Shown here piece after piece: positions 21,421 through 30,428 of a stretch of DNA of 64,000 bases; within the stretch, counting starts at the first letter, position 1; each line of letters starts with the position of its first letter. The stretch is from NCBI GenBank assembly GCA_016795365.1, contig JAEUHN010000029.1, forward strand, positions 248,001-312,000. Direction: 5' to 3'. The notes under the pieces were generated by a model. The model saw only the letters and a list, made by a program, of their open reading frames with translations. It did not search any database and was not told the DNA's origin. The DNA comes from Verrucomicrobiaceae bacterium (GTDB taxonomy: Bacteria > Verrucomicrobiota > Verrucomicrobiia > Verrucomicrobiales > Verrucomicrobiaceae). The position numbers and the translations under genes were made by a program.

Positions 21421-22482
21421 TCATGGCTGCGGTGCGTCCCAGATGGCCACGCCCATGTGATAGCGAGCATGATACTCGGAACTGCCAGAATACCAGGCGG
21501 TGACGAGCTTGCCATCGGCGCGCTGCACGGTGCTAGGGTAACCGCAGTCGCCAGTCTTCGTGTAAGCGATGCGAATGGGTTCGCCCCAAGTTTTACCCTC
21601 GTCGCTGCTGAACTTCGCAAGCACGCCGAGTTGATCGCCCGTCTTGATGCGACTGCCATACGCGAGGATGAGGCGACCATCCTTGAGTCTGGCAAGGTGA
21701 CCGTTGATCTCATTCTTTTGGGTCACACGATTCGGTGCACTCCAGGTAACTCCGTCGTCGTCTGAAGCGAACAAATCCATGGCCGTCTCACGCGCGGCCG
21801 CGAGCCAGTGTTTACCACCGAGGTGCAGAAGGGTTGTCTCGTTGCTCGTCGGTCCGATGACGCTGACGCGTTGCCACGTCTTGCCATCATCATCGCTGCG
21901 GAAATGCCAGGAGCGATAACCCTTGGTCTTGGTGCTTTTGGTGGGATCGGTGAACTCGCCGCCGTAGCACGAAACATGCAACGAGCCATCGTCGCCAATC
22001 TTGATGTCGCCGAATGGGATGTAGTGGCTCCAGCCAGCGTCGGGAGCGGGGAATTCTTTGATTTGCGCCCATGTCCGTCCTCCGTCGCCGCTGCGACAAA
22101 CCCACGTGCTCAGGATGTCATCGCGGAAGGCTGGCTGCTTCGGACGCTGCGATTGCTTCACATCGTTCCAGCCCGAGCACAGCACCAACAAGTCGCCATT
22201 CTTCGCCAAACCTGCAGCCACATTCATGCGGTTCGTGTGTGGATCGTTCGGAGCAGGGATGCCGCGCTTCTCCCAAAACTGACCATCCTTGCTATTCCAG
22301 CACTCGGCCGCTCCTGCCATCTGCCCGTGGCTCGGCTGCCCAAAGATGGTCGTGTTGATGCTTCCGTCGGGCATCAGTGTCAGATTCGGCCAGGCGCAAA
22401 CATTGTCGATGGCGACGAAGCGCTGAAAGTTTTGAGCGCAGAGTAGAGAGGTGAGAGCGAGGAGGACGAGTATGCTTTTCAT
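21421..22482 (-). CDS. Exported sialidase-like protein
   Basis: A 353 aa propeller protein. The start at 22482 puts a signal peptide at the N-terminus (SILVLLALTSLLCAQ); an in-frame ATG 33 bases further upstream adds a basic stretch and is less likely. Four Asp boxes are seen (SGDGGRTW, SDDDGKTW, SDDDGVTW, SSDEGKTW), with late GDCGYPSTVQRADGKLVTAWY, matching exo-sialidase-like families. It lies on the opposite strand from its neighbours, convergent with the esterase gene. Role on extracellular glycans is inferred. Confidence 0.85.
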   Translation of the reverse strand: MKSILVLLALTSLLCAQNFQRFVAIDNVCAWPNLTLMPDGSINTTIFGQPSHGQMAGAAECWNSKDGQFWEKRGIPAPNDPHTNRMNVAAGLAKNGDLLVLCSGWNDVKQSQRPKQPAFRDDILSTWVCRSGDGGRTWAQIKEFPAPDAGWSHYIPFGDIKIGDDGSLHVSCYGGEFTDPTKSTKTKGYRSWHFRSDDDGKTWQRVSVIGPTSNETTLLHLGGKHWLAAARETAMDLFASDDDGVTWSAPNRVTQKNEINGHLARLKDGRLILAYGSRIKTGDQLGVLAKFSSDEGKTWGEPIRIAYTKTGDCGYPSTVQRADGKLVTAWYSGSSEYHARYHMGVAIWDAPQP

Positions 22483-22923
22483 CGCTGGAACTACGTGTCG
22501 TCGTCTGGTTTTCACGCGCAGAACACCGTCGCTTTCTTCACATCGAGAAACCTACCGATGTCACGCCTTTTGTATCCCCTTCATCGTAGCGTCGTTCTTC
22601 CGCTCCTTGGATCCATTCGACCGATTCGTAGCCGAGGGTCGAGGAGCTCTCCACTCCAGGGTCAAACCGCCGCACCTGGAAGGTGCCATGGATGTCGTGC
22701 TTGTAGTCAGTCGTGCGATCTAGCCGCACACCTCGGCGAATCTACACTGCGGAGAGTGAACGACTTCCGCCGCCTGCAAACCAGGACGAGGTAGACTAGA
22801 AGCAGGCAGAGGCAGCTATTGACCTTGAGACCATCCACTTGAGGGAGTGCCCATTGCGGTGGCCCGCCACCCATTTGGAGATTTGTCGTCGAATCCGGGC
22901 TGATTCTGCGTTCTCCATGCTGC
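22483..22923. other. Non-coding stretch with no supported gene
   Basis: About 440 bases between divergent genes. Short open frames exist on both strands but have no ribosome-binding site, no family resemblance and codon choice unlike the neighbours. It must contain the promoters of both flanking genes; I could not pick out convincing -35/-10 elements or a terminator. Confidence 0.5.
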
Positions 22924-25113
22924 ATGATGCGTCTTTTCACCCTCATCGTTTTCCTCTTCACCACCGCCGCCTTCGCCGACGACTGGGGTGCCTACCAAAT
23001 CGTGCCCGTCAGTGCGCCTGACTTTGTTCTGGAAGTCGTCGGCAAGTCGAAGGAGGGCGACGTTGTCTCGATCAATAAGCCAAGTGGCGCAGCAACCCAG
23101 AAGTGGATCATCCAGCCGCGGGGCGATGGCTTTGCGTGGCTGATGCCGGTGTCCCAGCCCGGTCTCGCTCTCACCGTGGATGGTGCGGGCACGAAGAACG
23201 GCACGAAGGTTGTCATTGCGAAGGACAACAAGTCCGACGCGCAGCTCTGGGCGCTCACGAAGCAGGATAACGGCAGCTACGCGATCACGCCGAAGCATGT
23301 CGAGGGCATGGGGCTTGATCACTTCGGTGGCAAAAAGGAAGTCGGCGCGAAGGTCGATCTTTGGCAGCACAAACAAGGTGACCAGCATTTGCAGTGGTTC
23401 ATCCGTCCGCTCGCGGGCAGCGGCATCGCGGAAGCGAAGAAGGACGATTTGCCGAAATACACGCCGCCCGTGATTGATCCGAAAGACATCAAAGAAGGCC
23501 GTATCGAGACGTTTCAATTCACGACGAGCAAGATATTCCCGGGCACGATGCGCGAGGTCATCGTCTTCATCCCAGCGCAATACGACGCAAGCAAACCGGC
23601 CTGCGTTTACGTGAAGACCGATGGCTACAATCCACGCGAAAAGGCGAATCTCGAACTCGCCATTGCGACCAAGGAAATGCCCGTGACAGTGGGCGTCTTC
23701 GTGAAGCCAGGCGAAGTGCCCGCGCCGATGAAAGGCACGGCAGGCCGACGCAATCGCGACTTCGAATACGACGGCATCAGCGACAACAACGTGCGCTTCT
23801 TTGATGAGGAAGTGCTGCCCTTCGTCGCCAAGCAGTATCAGCTCAATCTCAGCACCGATGGCAACGATCGTTGCATCGTAGGCGGCAGCAGCGGTGGCAT
23901 CGCTGCGTTCACCGCCGCGTGGCACAAGCCCGAGGCCTTCAGCCGCGTTTATGCGGCGAGCGGCAGTTGGGTGGCGTTTCGCGGCGGGCACGAGTTTCCC
24001 ACGATGGTGCGGAAGTTCGAGGCGCGGCCCATCCGCTCCTACCTCACCACCGCCACGCACGACATGGAGAACTGCGCGGGCGACTGGTTCCTGCTCGATC
24101 AGGAGATGGACAAGGCACTGAGGTTCTCCGGCTACGATTACCAGTTCCGCATCATCGATGGCCGTCACGTCGCGGGCTACGGCGAGAACTGGCAGGAAGC
24201 GATGGCCTTCCTTTGGAAAGACTGGCCCGCGAAGGTGAAGACCGGCCCCAGCGCCCCGCGTGCGCAGGAGATCATCATCCCTGGCGAGGACTGGAAACTC
24301 GTCGCTGAAGGCTTCAAGAGCACTCGCGGTCCCTCGACAAATGCGAACGGCGAAATCTTCTTCGCCGACACCTCCGCCGACAAAATCCACCGCATCGGCC
24401 TCGATGATCAAATCAGCGTTTTCGCCGAAAAAACCGGTAACGCGCACTGCGTCAGCGTTGGAGCCGATGGATCGCTTTACACCATCTCCGAGAAGTCCGG
24501 CCAACTCCTCCGCTACGACGCCAGCGGCAAGTCGAGTGTCGTTTTGGAGGGCCTCACCGGCCACAGCATCCTCGCGCATCCGAACGGCACTCTCTACGTC
24601 ACCGACAACGACGACAAGAAGCCCAACAACGGCGGCAGCGTGTGGCTCATCCGCGATGGCAAAAAGACGCAGGTGGACAAAGGCATCAAGTTTGCCACCG
24701 GCCTGGCCGTCCGCCCCGATCAATGGCTTCTCAGCGTCGCTGAAGGCCACTCGAAGTGGGCCTTCAGTTATGAAATCGCGGACGATGGCTCGCTCATTAA
24801 CAAGGAGCGCTTCTTCCACCTCCACGTCCAGGATTGGGATGACGACGCCGGTGCCGAAAGCATCTGCTACTCGCAGGAAGGCCGTCAATTCATCGCCACG
24901 AAAAGCGGTATCCAAATCAGCGCCGATGACGGCCCCACCCAAGTCATCCTCACCGTCCCCGACCGCGGCCGCGTCACCGGCGTCGCCATCGGCGGCAAAG
25001 ACAAGGACACGCTCTACGCCTTCTGTATGAACAAGATCTGGAAACGGAAGATTCAGCAGCACGCACTCGGTGCGTGGTCGCCGTGGACGAAGGTGGTGCC
25101 GAACAAGCTGTAG
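22924..25113 (+). CDS. Exported RICIN + esterase + SMP-30/gluconolactonase fusion
   Basis: A 729 aa protein with three modules after a signal peptide (LIVFLFTTAAFAD). Residues 20-165 are a ricin-type beta-trefoil sugar-binding domain (repeats TQKWIIQPRGDG, AQLWALTKQDNG, HLQWFIRPL). Residues 180-440 are an enterochelin/feruloyl-esterase-like alpha/beta hydrolase with VIVFIPAQYD, the elbow GGSSGG and a late DGRHVAGYGENWQEA His. Residues 450-729 are an SMP-30/gluconolactonase-type propeller (FKSTRGPSTNANGEIFFAD, GHSILAHPNGTLYVTD, FATGLAVRPD). It could bind a glycan, remove an ester and open a lactone in one molecule. Substrate unknown. Confidence 0.88.
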   Translation: MMRLFTLIVFLFTTAAFADDWGAYQIVPVSAPDFVLEVVGKSKEGDVVSINKPSGAATQKWIIQPRGDGFAWLMPVSQPGLALTVDGAGTKNGTKVVIAKDNKSDAQLWALTKQDNGSYAITPKHVEGMGLDHFGGKKEVGAKVDLWQHKQGDQHLQWFIRPLAGSGIAEAKKDDLPKYTPPVIDPKDIKEGRIETFQFTTSKIFPGTMREVIVFIPAQYDASKPACVYVKTDGYNPREKANLELAIATKEMPVTVGVFVKPGEVPAPMKGTAGRRNRDFEYDGISDNNVRFFDEEVLPFVAKQYQLNLSTDGNDRCIVGGSSGGIAAFTAAWHKPEAFSRVYAASGSWVAFRGGHEFPTMVRKFEARPIRSYLTTATHDMENCAGDWFLLDQEMDKALRFSGYDYQFRIIDGRHVAGYGENWQEAMAFLWKDWPAKVKTGPSAPRAQEIIIPGEDWKLVAEGFKSTRGPSTNANGEIFFADTSADKIHRIGLDDQISVFAEKTGNAHCVSVGADGSLYTISEKSGQLLRYDASGKSSVVLEGLTGHSILAHPNGTLYVTDNDDKKPNNGGSVWLIRDGKKTQVDKGIKFATGLAVRPDQWLLSVAEGHSKWAFSYEIADDGSLINKERFFHLHVQDWDDDAGAESICYSQEGRQFIATKSGIQISADDGPTQVILTVPDRGRVTGVAIGGKDKDTLYAFCMNKIWKRKIQQHALGAWSPWTKVVPNKL

Positions 25114-25519
25114 CTTTGATTGATAATCGAAGCCTCTCAGCCATCGCGCATCCGTTGATGACGTGCCTCCAACGCACGCTCAAAGCTCACCAGCTCACAC
25201 AGCAGCGCATTGTAGCGGCTGTGGGCTTCATTGCCGTGTTCACGGCCCAGCAAGGCAGAGGTCTTCAGTGCGCGTATCGGTGCACTGGCGATTGATCCAG
25301 AGCAGCCGGACACGGTTTCTGCGGGCATCAGCAGGTCGCGATCGCTGGGACATGGATGACACGGGAGCCGATCAACACGACCGCGCTCAAATGCACGGAG
25401 GTTGCCTCGATCACGCACGACTCGCACGCCTCAAACCGCCTCGCCGTCAGCACATTGGAGAACGGGATGTTTGTTTGGGAAGAGTGATGAAGCGAGGCCG
25501 ATGCGTTAAGACTCAAATC
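25114..25519. other. Low-coding stretch, possible decayed gene
   Basis: About 400 bases without a convincing gene. On the minus strand two adjacent frames read protein-like segments (VIEATSVHLSAVVLIGSRVI in one and YNALLCELVSFERALEARHQ in another), which could be remnants of one frameshifted gene. I cannot assign a family, so this is only a possibility. Confidence 0.3.
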
Positions 25520-26305
25520 ATGAACACACGATTGATCCTGTCGCTGCTTTGCCTCGTCGTTTGGAACTCGCTGCCCGCCACGGCCCAAGACGCTTTTCCC
25601 CGCAAAGCGGAGAAGTTTGAGATCAATGGTGGCATCGCTGTTCTCTACGCCGCTCCGAGTCCTGCGGAAGGGAAACCTTGGGTTTGGTATGCGCCGACGC
25701 TTAAAGGCGGCGTCTCGCTGGCAGGTCGGAAGATGTATTTTAATGCCTTCATGAAGACGGGCATCAGTCTCGCAGGATTTGATTTGGGCGAGGTGCGCGG
25801 ATCGCCAGCGAGTTCGGCGAAGTTCACCGAATTCTATGATGCCATGGTGAAACGCGGCTTTTCGCCCAAGCCGATCCTGCTCGGGCAATCGCGCGGCGGA
25901 ATGATGACGCTCGCGTGGGCATTTCGAAATCCTAACAAGATCAAGGCATGGGTCGGCATCTATCCTGTGTGCAACCTCGCGAGCTGGCCGCTGAAGAACA
26001 GCAGGGCGCAGACGCTCGCTGACTTCGCGATGCCCGAGGCCGATCTGGTGGCGAACCTGAAGGAGTTCAATCCCATCGACAACCTGCAGGGCCTGCTCGC
26101 CAACCACGTTCCCATGTTCGCCGTGCACGGCGGCAGTGATGTGGTGGTGCCTTACGACTTGAACACGAAACTGCTCAAGGAGCGCTACGAAGCTGGCGGT
26201 GGATCAATCAGCGTGAAGATCATTCCTGGCGAAGGTCACAAGGAAACGCCATCCTTCTTCGAGTGCCAGGAGTTGGTCGATTTCGTTCTGAAACAGACGA
26301 GGTGA
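25520..26305 (+). CDS. Exported alpha/beta hydrolase
   Basis: A 261 aa protein with signal peptide (LILSLLCLVVWNSLPATAQ) from ATG 25520. The nucleophile elbow is GQSRGGMM, with an Asp in HGGSDVVVPY and a His in GEGHKETP completing a triad; FEINGGIAVLYAAP begins the mature domain. It is a small secreted esterase or peptidase-like hydrolase of unknown substrate. An in-frame open stretch back to 25163 lacks any domain and is not included. Confidence 0.85.
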   Translation: MNTRLILSLLCLVVWNSLPATAQDAFPRKAEKFEINGGIAVLYAAPSPAEGKPWVWYAPTLKGGVSLAGRKMYFNAFMKTGISLAGFDLGEVRGSPASSAKFTEFYDAMVKRGFSPKPILLGQSRGGMMTLAWAFRNPNKIKAWVGIYPVCNLASWPLKNSRAQTLADFAMPEADLVANLKEFNPIDNLQGLLANHVPMFAVHGGSDVVVPYDLNTKLLKERYEAGGGSISVKIIPGEGHKETPSFFECQELVDFVLKQTR

Positions 26306-26451
26306 TCATAGTGGATTTCGTCCCGGAAGAAGGGCACGGGACGATGGTATTCCAGCAATGCCGGGCATGATTGAGCTGAACTCGCGCCTACGACCAAAGT
26401 CTGATACCGGAGTGTTTGACCTGCCACGGTGTGTCCCGTTTGGTAGGCCTC

Positions 26452-27081
26452 ATGCTCCGCCCCATCGCAGTCTCGCTCACTCGCCTTATCACGGGCGTGA
26501 ATGCCACGTGGGTAAACTGCGAGCCGCGAGCGGACCGGTTGCGCGTTTATTTTGCCAATCATGGCAGTCATCTCGATTTCGCGACGCTGTGGGCTTCACT
26601 GCCTTCTGCTGCGCGTGATCGAACGCGACCTGTCGCCGCCCGGGATTACTGGGGAAGAACAAGACTCACACGGGCGACCATCGAAGCGTTCAATGGATTG
26701 CTCATCGCTCGTGAGGGCATCACGAGACGCGACAATCCGATAGAACAGATGGCCGAAGCGATGCGTGCGGGACATTCGCTGATCTTGTTTCCCGAAGGCA
26801 CGCGATCGCGCGATGGCGCGATGGGCGAGTTCAAGTCGGGCTTGTATCATCTCGCTTCGAAGGTGCCTGAGGCGGAGCTGGTGCCGGTGTATTTGCAGAA
26901 CCTCAACCGCGTCCTGCCGAAGGGACATCTGCTGCCGATTCCCCTGATCAGCACGGTGGTCTTCGGGCCACCGATGCAGCTCACGGACGGCGAGTCGAAG
27001 CAGACGTTCCTTCAGCGTGCGAAGCAGGCGGTTGTGAATCTCATACCTCATCCAACTTCATCACCGACTCGCCACTCATGA
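26452..27081 (+). CDS. PlsC-type 1-acylglycerol-3-phosphate acyltransferase
   Basis: A 209 aa acyltransferase (221 if started at 26416). The HX4D catalytic motif is NHGSHLDF and the glycerol-phosphate-binding motif is FPEGTRSRDG. One N-terminal hydrophobic segment (LMLRPIAVSLTRLI) probably associates it with the inner membrane. The family acylates lysophosphatidic acid to phosphatidic acid. It is the first gene of a five-gene operon in which all junctions overlap or nearly so; the next gene starts 4 bases before its stop. Phosphatidic acid made here would be the direct substrate of the CdsA-like enzyme encoded next. Confidence 0.88.
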   Translation: MLRPIAVSLTRLITGVNATWVNCEPRADRLRVYFANHGSHLDFATLWASLPSAARDRTRPVAARDYWGRTRLTRATIEAFNGLLIAREGITRRDNPIEQMAEAMRAGHSLILFPEGTRSRDGAMGEFKSGLYHLASKVPEAELVPVYLQNLNRVLPKGHLLPIPLISTVVFGPPMQLTDGESKQTFLQRAKQAVVNLIPHPTSSPTRHS

Positions 27082-28028
27082 ACTGGTCCTCCCCTGTCAC
27101 CCATCATGTGCTCATCGTCGTGTTCGGCGTGTTGAGCATTGCCAGTCTCATTGGCTTCATCTTGTCCAGACGTGCGACGTCGGAGGAAGGCAAAACCACC
27201 GTCGCTAACTTGAACGCACGCACCAACAGCTGGTGGGTGATGGTGATCGTGATCTTCACCGCGCTATCGCTGGGCAACATGGGGGCCACCTTGATCTTTG
27301 CGCTCGTATCGTTTCTCGCGCTGCGCGAATTCCTCACAGTGACGCCGACTCGCGGCGCGGATCACGCTGCGCTGTTTGTCTCGTTCTTCATCGTGCTGCC
27401 TTACCAATACTGGCTCGTTCACACGCAGTGGTATGGGATGTTCGTCATCATGATCCCGGTCTATGCTTTCGTGCTCATCCCCATGCTGGCGACGCTCGGT
27501 GGCGATGTGACCGACTTCCTGGAGCGCAACGCGCGCACTCAATGGGGTCTCATGGTCTGCGTGTATTTCATCAGTCACATCCCCATGCTGATGAGTCTCA
27601 AGGTGGAGCCACTGCGGATGGGACCGGCGGGACCGGTGCTGTTCTTGATCGCCGTCACGCAGGGCTCGGATGTGTTTCAATACGTGTGGGGCAAGCTCTG
27701 CGGCAAGCGTCCCATCGTGCCGAAGCTCAGTCCGAAGAAGACGGTGGAAGGCTTTGTCGGCGGCGTGCTAACCGCAGCGGCGATGGGCGCAGGCATGTTC
27801 CGGCTCACGCCGTTCAATCCGTGGCAGGCCGGGGTGGTCGCGCTGCTGCTGTGCATCACGGGATTCTTTGGCGGACTGGTGATGTCCGCCATCAAACGCG
27901 CGCGCGGCATCAAGGACTGGGGCACACTCATCGAAGGTCACGGCGGCATGATGGACCGCATCGACTCGCTCTGCTTCTCCGCGCCCGTGTATTTCCATGT
28001 GCTCCGCTATTTCTTCGCGAGGGACTAA
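27078..28028 (+). CDS. ynbB: YnbB-like CDP-diacylglycerol synthase
   Basis: A 316 aa polytopic membrane protein with at least seven hydrophobic segments. The C-terminal CdsA signature is SAIKRARGIKD followed by GHGGMMDRIDS (about residues 272-300), with the KKTVEGFVGG segment also conserved. The Pro usually found before GHGG is replaced by Glu (LIEGHGG). The enzyme condenses phosphatidic acid with CTP to give CDP-diacylglycerol in the inner membrane. Size, hydrophobic layout and operon partners match E. coli YnbB, a CdsA paralogue, rather than the housekeeping cdsA. The start overlaps the acyltransferase stop by 4 bases. Confidence 0.9.
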   Translation: MNWSSPVTHHVLIVVFGVLSIASLIGFILSRRATSEEGKTTVANLNARTNSWWVMVIVIFTALSLGNMGATLIFALVSFLALREFLTVTPTRGADHAALFVSFFIVLPYQYWLVHTQWYGMFVIMIPVYAFVLIPMLATLGGDVTDFLERNARTQWGLMVCVYFISHIPMLMSLKVEPLRMGPAGPVLFLIAVTQGSDVFQYVWGKLCGKRPIVPKLSPKKTVEGFVGGVLTAAAMGAGMFRLTPFNPWQAGVVALLLCITGFFGGLVMSAIKRARGIKDWGTLIEGHGGMMDRIDSLCFSAPVYFHVLRYFFARD

Positions 28029-28041
28029 CCTGCTCACTACC

Positions 28042-28695
28042 ATGCCAAACGAACCCACTGCCCGCCGTCCGTTGAAGTCCCGAGGCACTGCCTGGGCGCA
28101 ATACTTCTCACGCGCCATGCTCGGCATCGGATTGAAACCCAACACCGTCTCTCTGCTGAGCCTCGTTTGTGCGGCCATCGGTGGTGCGTCCGCGTGGCAG
28201 GCATCGCTGCCAGGAACATCACTTTGGTTCTGGTTACTAGCAGCGACGGGCATTCAGCTCCGGCTGTTCTGCAATCTGATGGATGGCATGCTCGCGGTGG
28301 AAGGCGGGCTCAAGTCACCGACCGGTGAGTTGTTCAATGAAATTCCGGATCGTATCGCGGACGCGCTGATCCTTGTGCCGCTGGGTTATGCGACGCACAC
28401 CGATCTGGGCATCGCGCTGGGCTGGAGTGCAGCAGTCGGCGCGGTGTTCACAGCTTACATTCGCGCGGTCGGTGCCAGCCTGCTGCACAAGCACGACTTC
28501 TGCGGCCCAATGGCCAAGCCGCATCGCATGGCTGCCGCGACACTCGGATGTCTGGGCACGCTTGTGCTGCGTTGGCAGCATGTCGATGTGCCACTGATCC
28601 TCTGGACCATCGCTGTCATCAATATGGGTATCGTGATTACCAGTTGGCGGCGGATCGCCCATCTCGCGACAGCTCTGCGTCATCCTCAGTCATGA
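28042..28695 (+). CDS. ynbA: YnbA-like CDP-alcohol phosphatidyltransferase
   Basis: A 217 aa membrane protein of the CDP-alcohol phosphatidyltransferase family, which moves a phosphatidyl group from CDP-diacylglycerol to an alcohol headgroup. The family motif D-x2-DG-x2-AR-x8-G-x3-D-x3-D aligns at 78-103 but is altered: Asn78, Asp81-Gly82, Ala85-Val86, Gly95, Asn99, Asp103. So two metal-binding Asp are Asn and the Arg is Val. From memory E. coli YnbA also has Asn at the first and third positions but keeps AR, so Val86 is the local oddity. Start ATG 28042 is 13 bases after ynbB. Confidence 0.87.
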   Translation: MPNEPTARRPLKSRGTAWAQYFSRAMLGIGLKPNTVSLLSLVCAAIGGASAWQASLPGTSLWFWLLAATGIQLRLFCNLMDGMLAVEGGLKSPTGELFNEIPDRIADALILVPLGYATHTDLGIALGWSAAVGAVFTAYIRAVGASLLHKHDFCGPMAKPHRMAAATLGCLGTLVLRWQHVDVPLILWTIAVINMGIVITSWRRIAHLATALRHPQS

Positions 28696-30428
28696 ACTCA
28701 CAACGCCTCCAATTCACCACCGACGACGGCCTGTCGTTGCACTACAAAACCTGGAACGTCGAAGGTGCCAAGCGTGCAGTCGTGCTGCTCCATCGCGGTC
28801 ACGAACACGCCGACCGCTGGGACACCGTGGTGCCTTCTCTCACCATGCCAGGCACCGCCATCTATGCCTGGGAAGCACGTGGCCACGGCCAGTCACCGGG
28901 TCGTCGCGGTCACGCGGCAGGCTTCATGGAGTATGTGCGCGATCTCGACACCTTCTTCCATCATCTGCAAACAGCGCATGGCCTCGTGCCCGAGCAAACC
29001 GTGGTCATCGCGCACAGTGTCGGCGCGGTGATCGCCGCCACGTGGGTTCACGATTTCGCACCACGCATCGCCGGACTCGTGCTCGCCACGCCCGCGCTGG
29101 AGGTAAACCTCATCGTGCCCGGCGCGCTCACCAGCATCCGCGCGCTGCAACTTCTGAAGTCCGACGCCACCATCAAAAGCTACGTCCGTGGCTCCTGGCT
29201 CACGCGCGACCACAGTGCAGCGGCGATCTATGACGCCGACACCTCGATCTCGAAGGACATCTCCGCGAAGATCCTCACGGAACTCTTCGACACTGGCAAG
29301 CGAGTCGTCAGCGATGCCGAAGTCATGGATCGCCCGTTGCTTCTCTTCTCCGCCGGTGCGGACAAGGTGGTGAAGCGTCGCGCCATCGACGCGCTCTACG
29401 ACAACTACGGCAGCGACCAGAAAGTGCATCTCACGCTCAAAGGCGCGCGCCACGCGATTTTCCACGATCTCTGCCGCAACGAAGTATGCGGAGCGATCAA
29501 GCGGTTTGCCGAACGTTGCTTCGCCAGCCCCACGCCACCGCGACTCGAGGCTGATCTCAGTCATCCAGCGACCACCGCCGAGTTCAACGAATTAAAGAAG
29601 CCGCTGCCATCGCCTTCGCTCAAAGGGCTTTCGTTCATCATGCAACGCGCGAGCCTTGGATCGCTTGGAAAGTTGAGCAAAGGCATCCGCATTGGCCATG
29701 CCACCGGCTTCGACTCCGGCGAGTCGCTAGACTACGTCTATGAAAACAAGGCGCGCGGCGATCTGCTCCTCGGCAAGGTCATCGACTACTTCTATCTCAA
29801 CGCTATCGGCTGGCGCGGCATCCGTCAGCGTCGCGCGTGCATGAATCAGGCGCTGCGTTTCGCGCTGCAACAGGTCCGCTCGTCAAACTTGCCGTTGCAA
29901 CTCATGGACGTGGCGGGCGGTGCGGGCCGCTACTTGCTCGACGTGCTCGGCGATGCGGAGTGCGGCCAGGACTTGCGCGTGCTTTGCCGGGACTGGAGTG
30001 AGTCCGCGCTTGCCACCGGTCGTGCCACCGCCCAGCAGATGGGTTTGACGGACCGCATCGAGCACGTGCGCGGTGATGCCTTTGATGAAAACTTGCTCGC
30101 CTCTGTGCAGCCGAAACCCAGCATCGCCGTCGTCTCCGGTTTGTATGAACTCTTCCCCGAGAACGACAAACTCCATCGTTCCCTGCGCGGCATCTTCAGC
30201 GCTGTGAATCCTGGTGGCTGGATCATTTACACCGGCCAGCCCTGGCATCCGCAGGTGGAAATGATCGCGCGCACACTGACGAATCGTGACGGGCAATACT
30301 GGATCATGCGGCGGCGGCCCCAGGGTGAAATGGATGCACTGGTCGAGGCCTCTGGCTTCAAGAAGCAGAAGCAGTGGATCGATGACTTCGGCATCTTCAC
30401 AGTGAGCATCGCACGCAAGCCCGCATGA
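28692..30428 (+). CDS. ynbC: YnbC-like alpha/beta hydrolase + SAM methyltransferase
   Basis: A 578 aa two-domain protein. Residues 1-270 are a monoacylglycerol-lipase-like alpha/beta hydrolase: LLHRGHEHADRW (oxyanion), AWEARGHGQSPG, nucleophile Ser109 in AHSVG, SAGADKVV (Asp) and KGARHAIFHD (His). Residues 330-578 are a class I methyltransferase with the SAM loop LMDVAGGAGR at 404-413, a GDAFDEN acidic motif and late NPGGWIIYTGQPWHPQ. This matches E. coli YnbC in length (585 aa) and domain order. It probably modifies a lipid or headgroup intermediate, for example by deacylation and methylation; that is inference. ATGA overlap with ynbA. Confidence 0.92.
   Translation: MNSQRLQFTTDDGLSLHYKTWNVEGAKRAVVLLHRGHEHADRWDTVVPSLTMPGTAIYAWEARGHGQSPGRRGHAAGFMEYVRDLDTFFHHLQTAHGLVPEQTVVIAHSVGAVIAATWVHDFAPRIAGLVLATPALEVNLIVPGALTSIRALQLLKSDATIKSYVRGSWLTRDHSAAAIYDADTSISKDISAKILTELFDTGKRVVSDAEVMDRPLLLFSAGADKVVKRRAIDALYDNYGSDQKVHLTLKGARHAIFHDLCRNEVCGAIKRFAERCFASPTPPRLEADLSHPATTAEFNELKKPLPSPSLKGLSFIMQRASLGSLGKLSKGIRIGHATGFDSGESLDYVYENKARGDLLLGKVIDYFYLNAIGWRGIRQRRACMNQALRFALQQVRSSNLPLQLMDVAGGAGRYLLDVLGDAECGQDLRVLCRDWSESALATGRATAQQMGLTDRIEHVRGDAFDENLLASVQPKPSIAVVSGLYELFPENDKLHRSLRGIFSAVNPGGWIIYTGQPWHPQVEMIARTLTNRDGQYWIMRRRPQGEMDALVEASGFKKQKQWIDDFGIFTVSIARKPA

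Noticed and set aside
22538-22729. 63-codon minus-strand frame in the intergenic region
   Set aside because: No start signal, family match or conserved neighbour; probably chance or part of an intergenic repeat.
22816-25062. 748-codon minus-strand frame opposite the RICIN-esterase-SMP30 gene
   Set aside because: It is a GC-rich antisense frame; the plus-strand gene has leader and three clear domains.
26319-26343. CGTCCCG...CGGGACG hairpin as a terminator
   Set aside because: The stem is not followed by a T-run on either strand, so termination is not supported.
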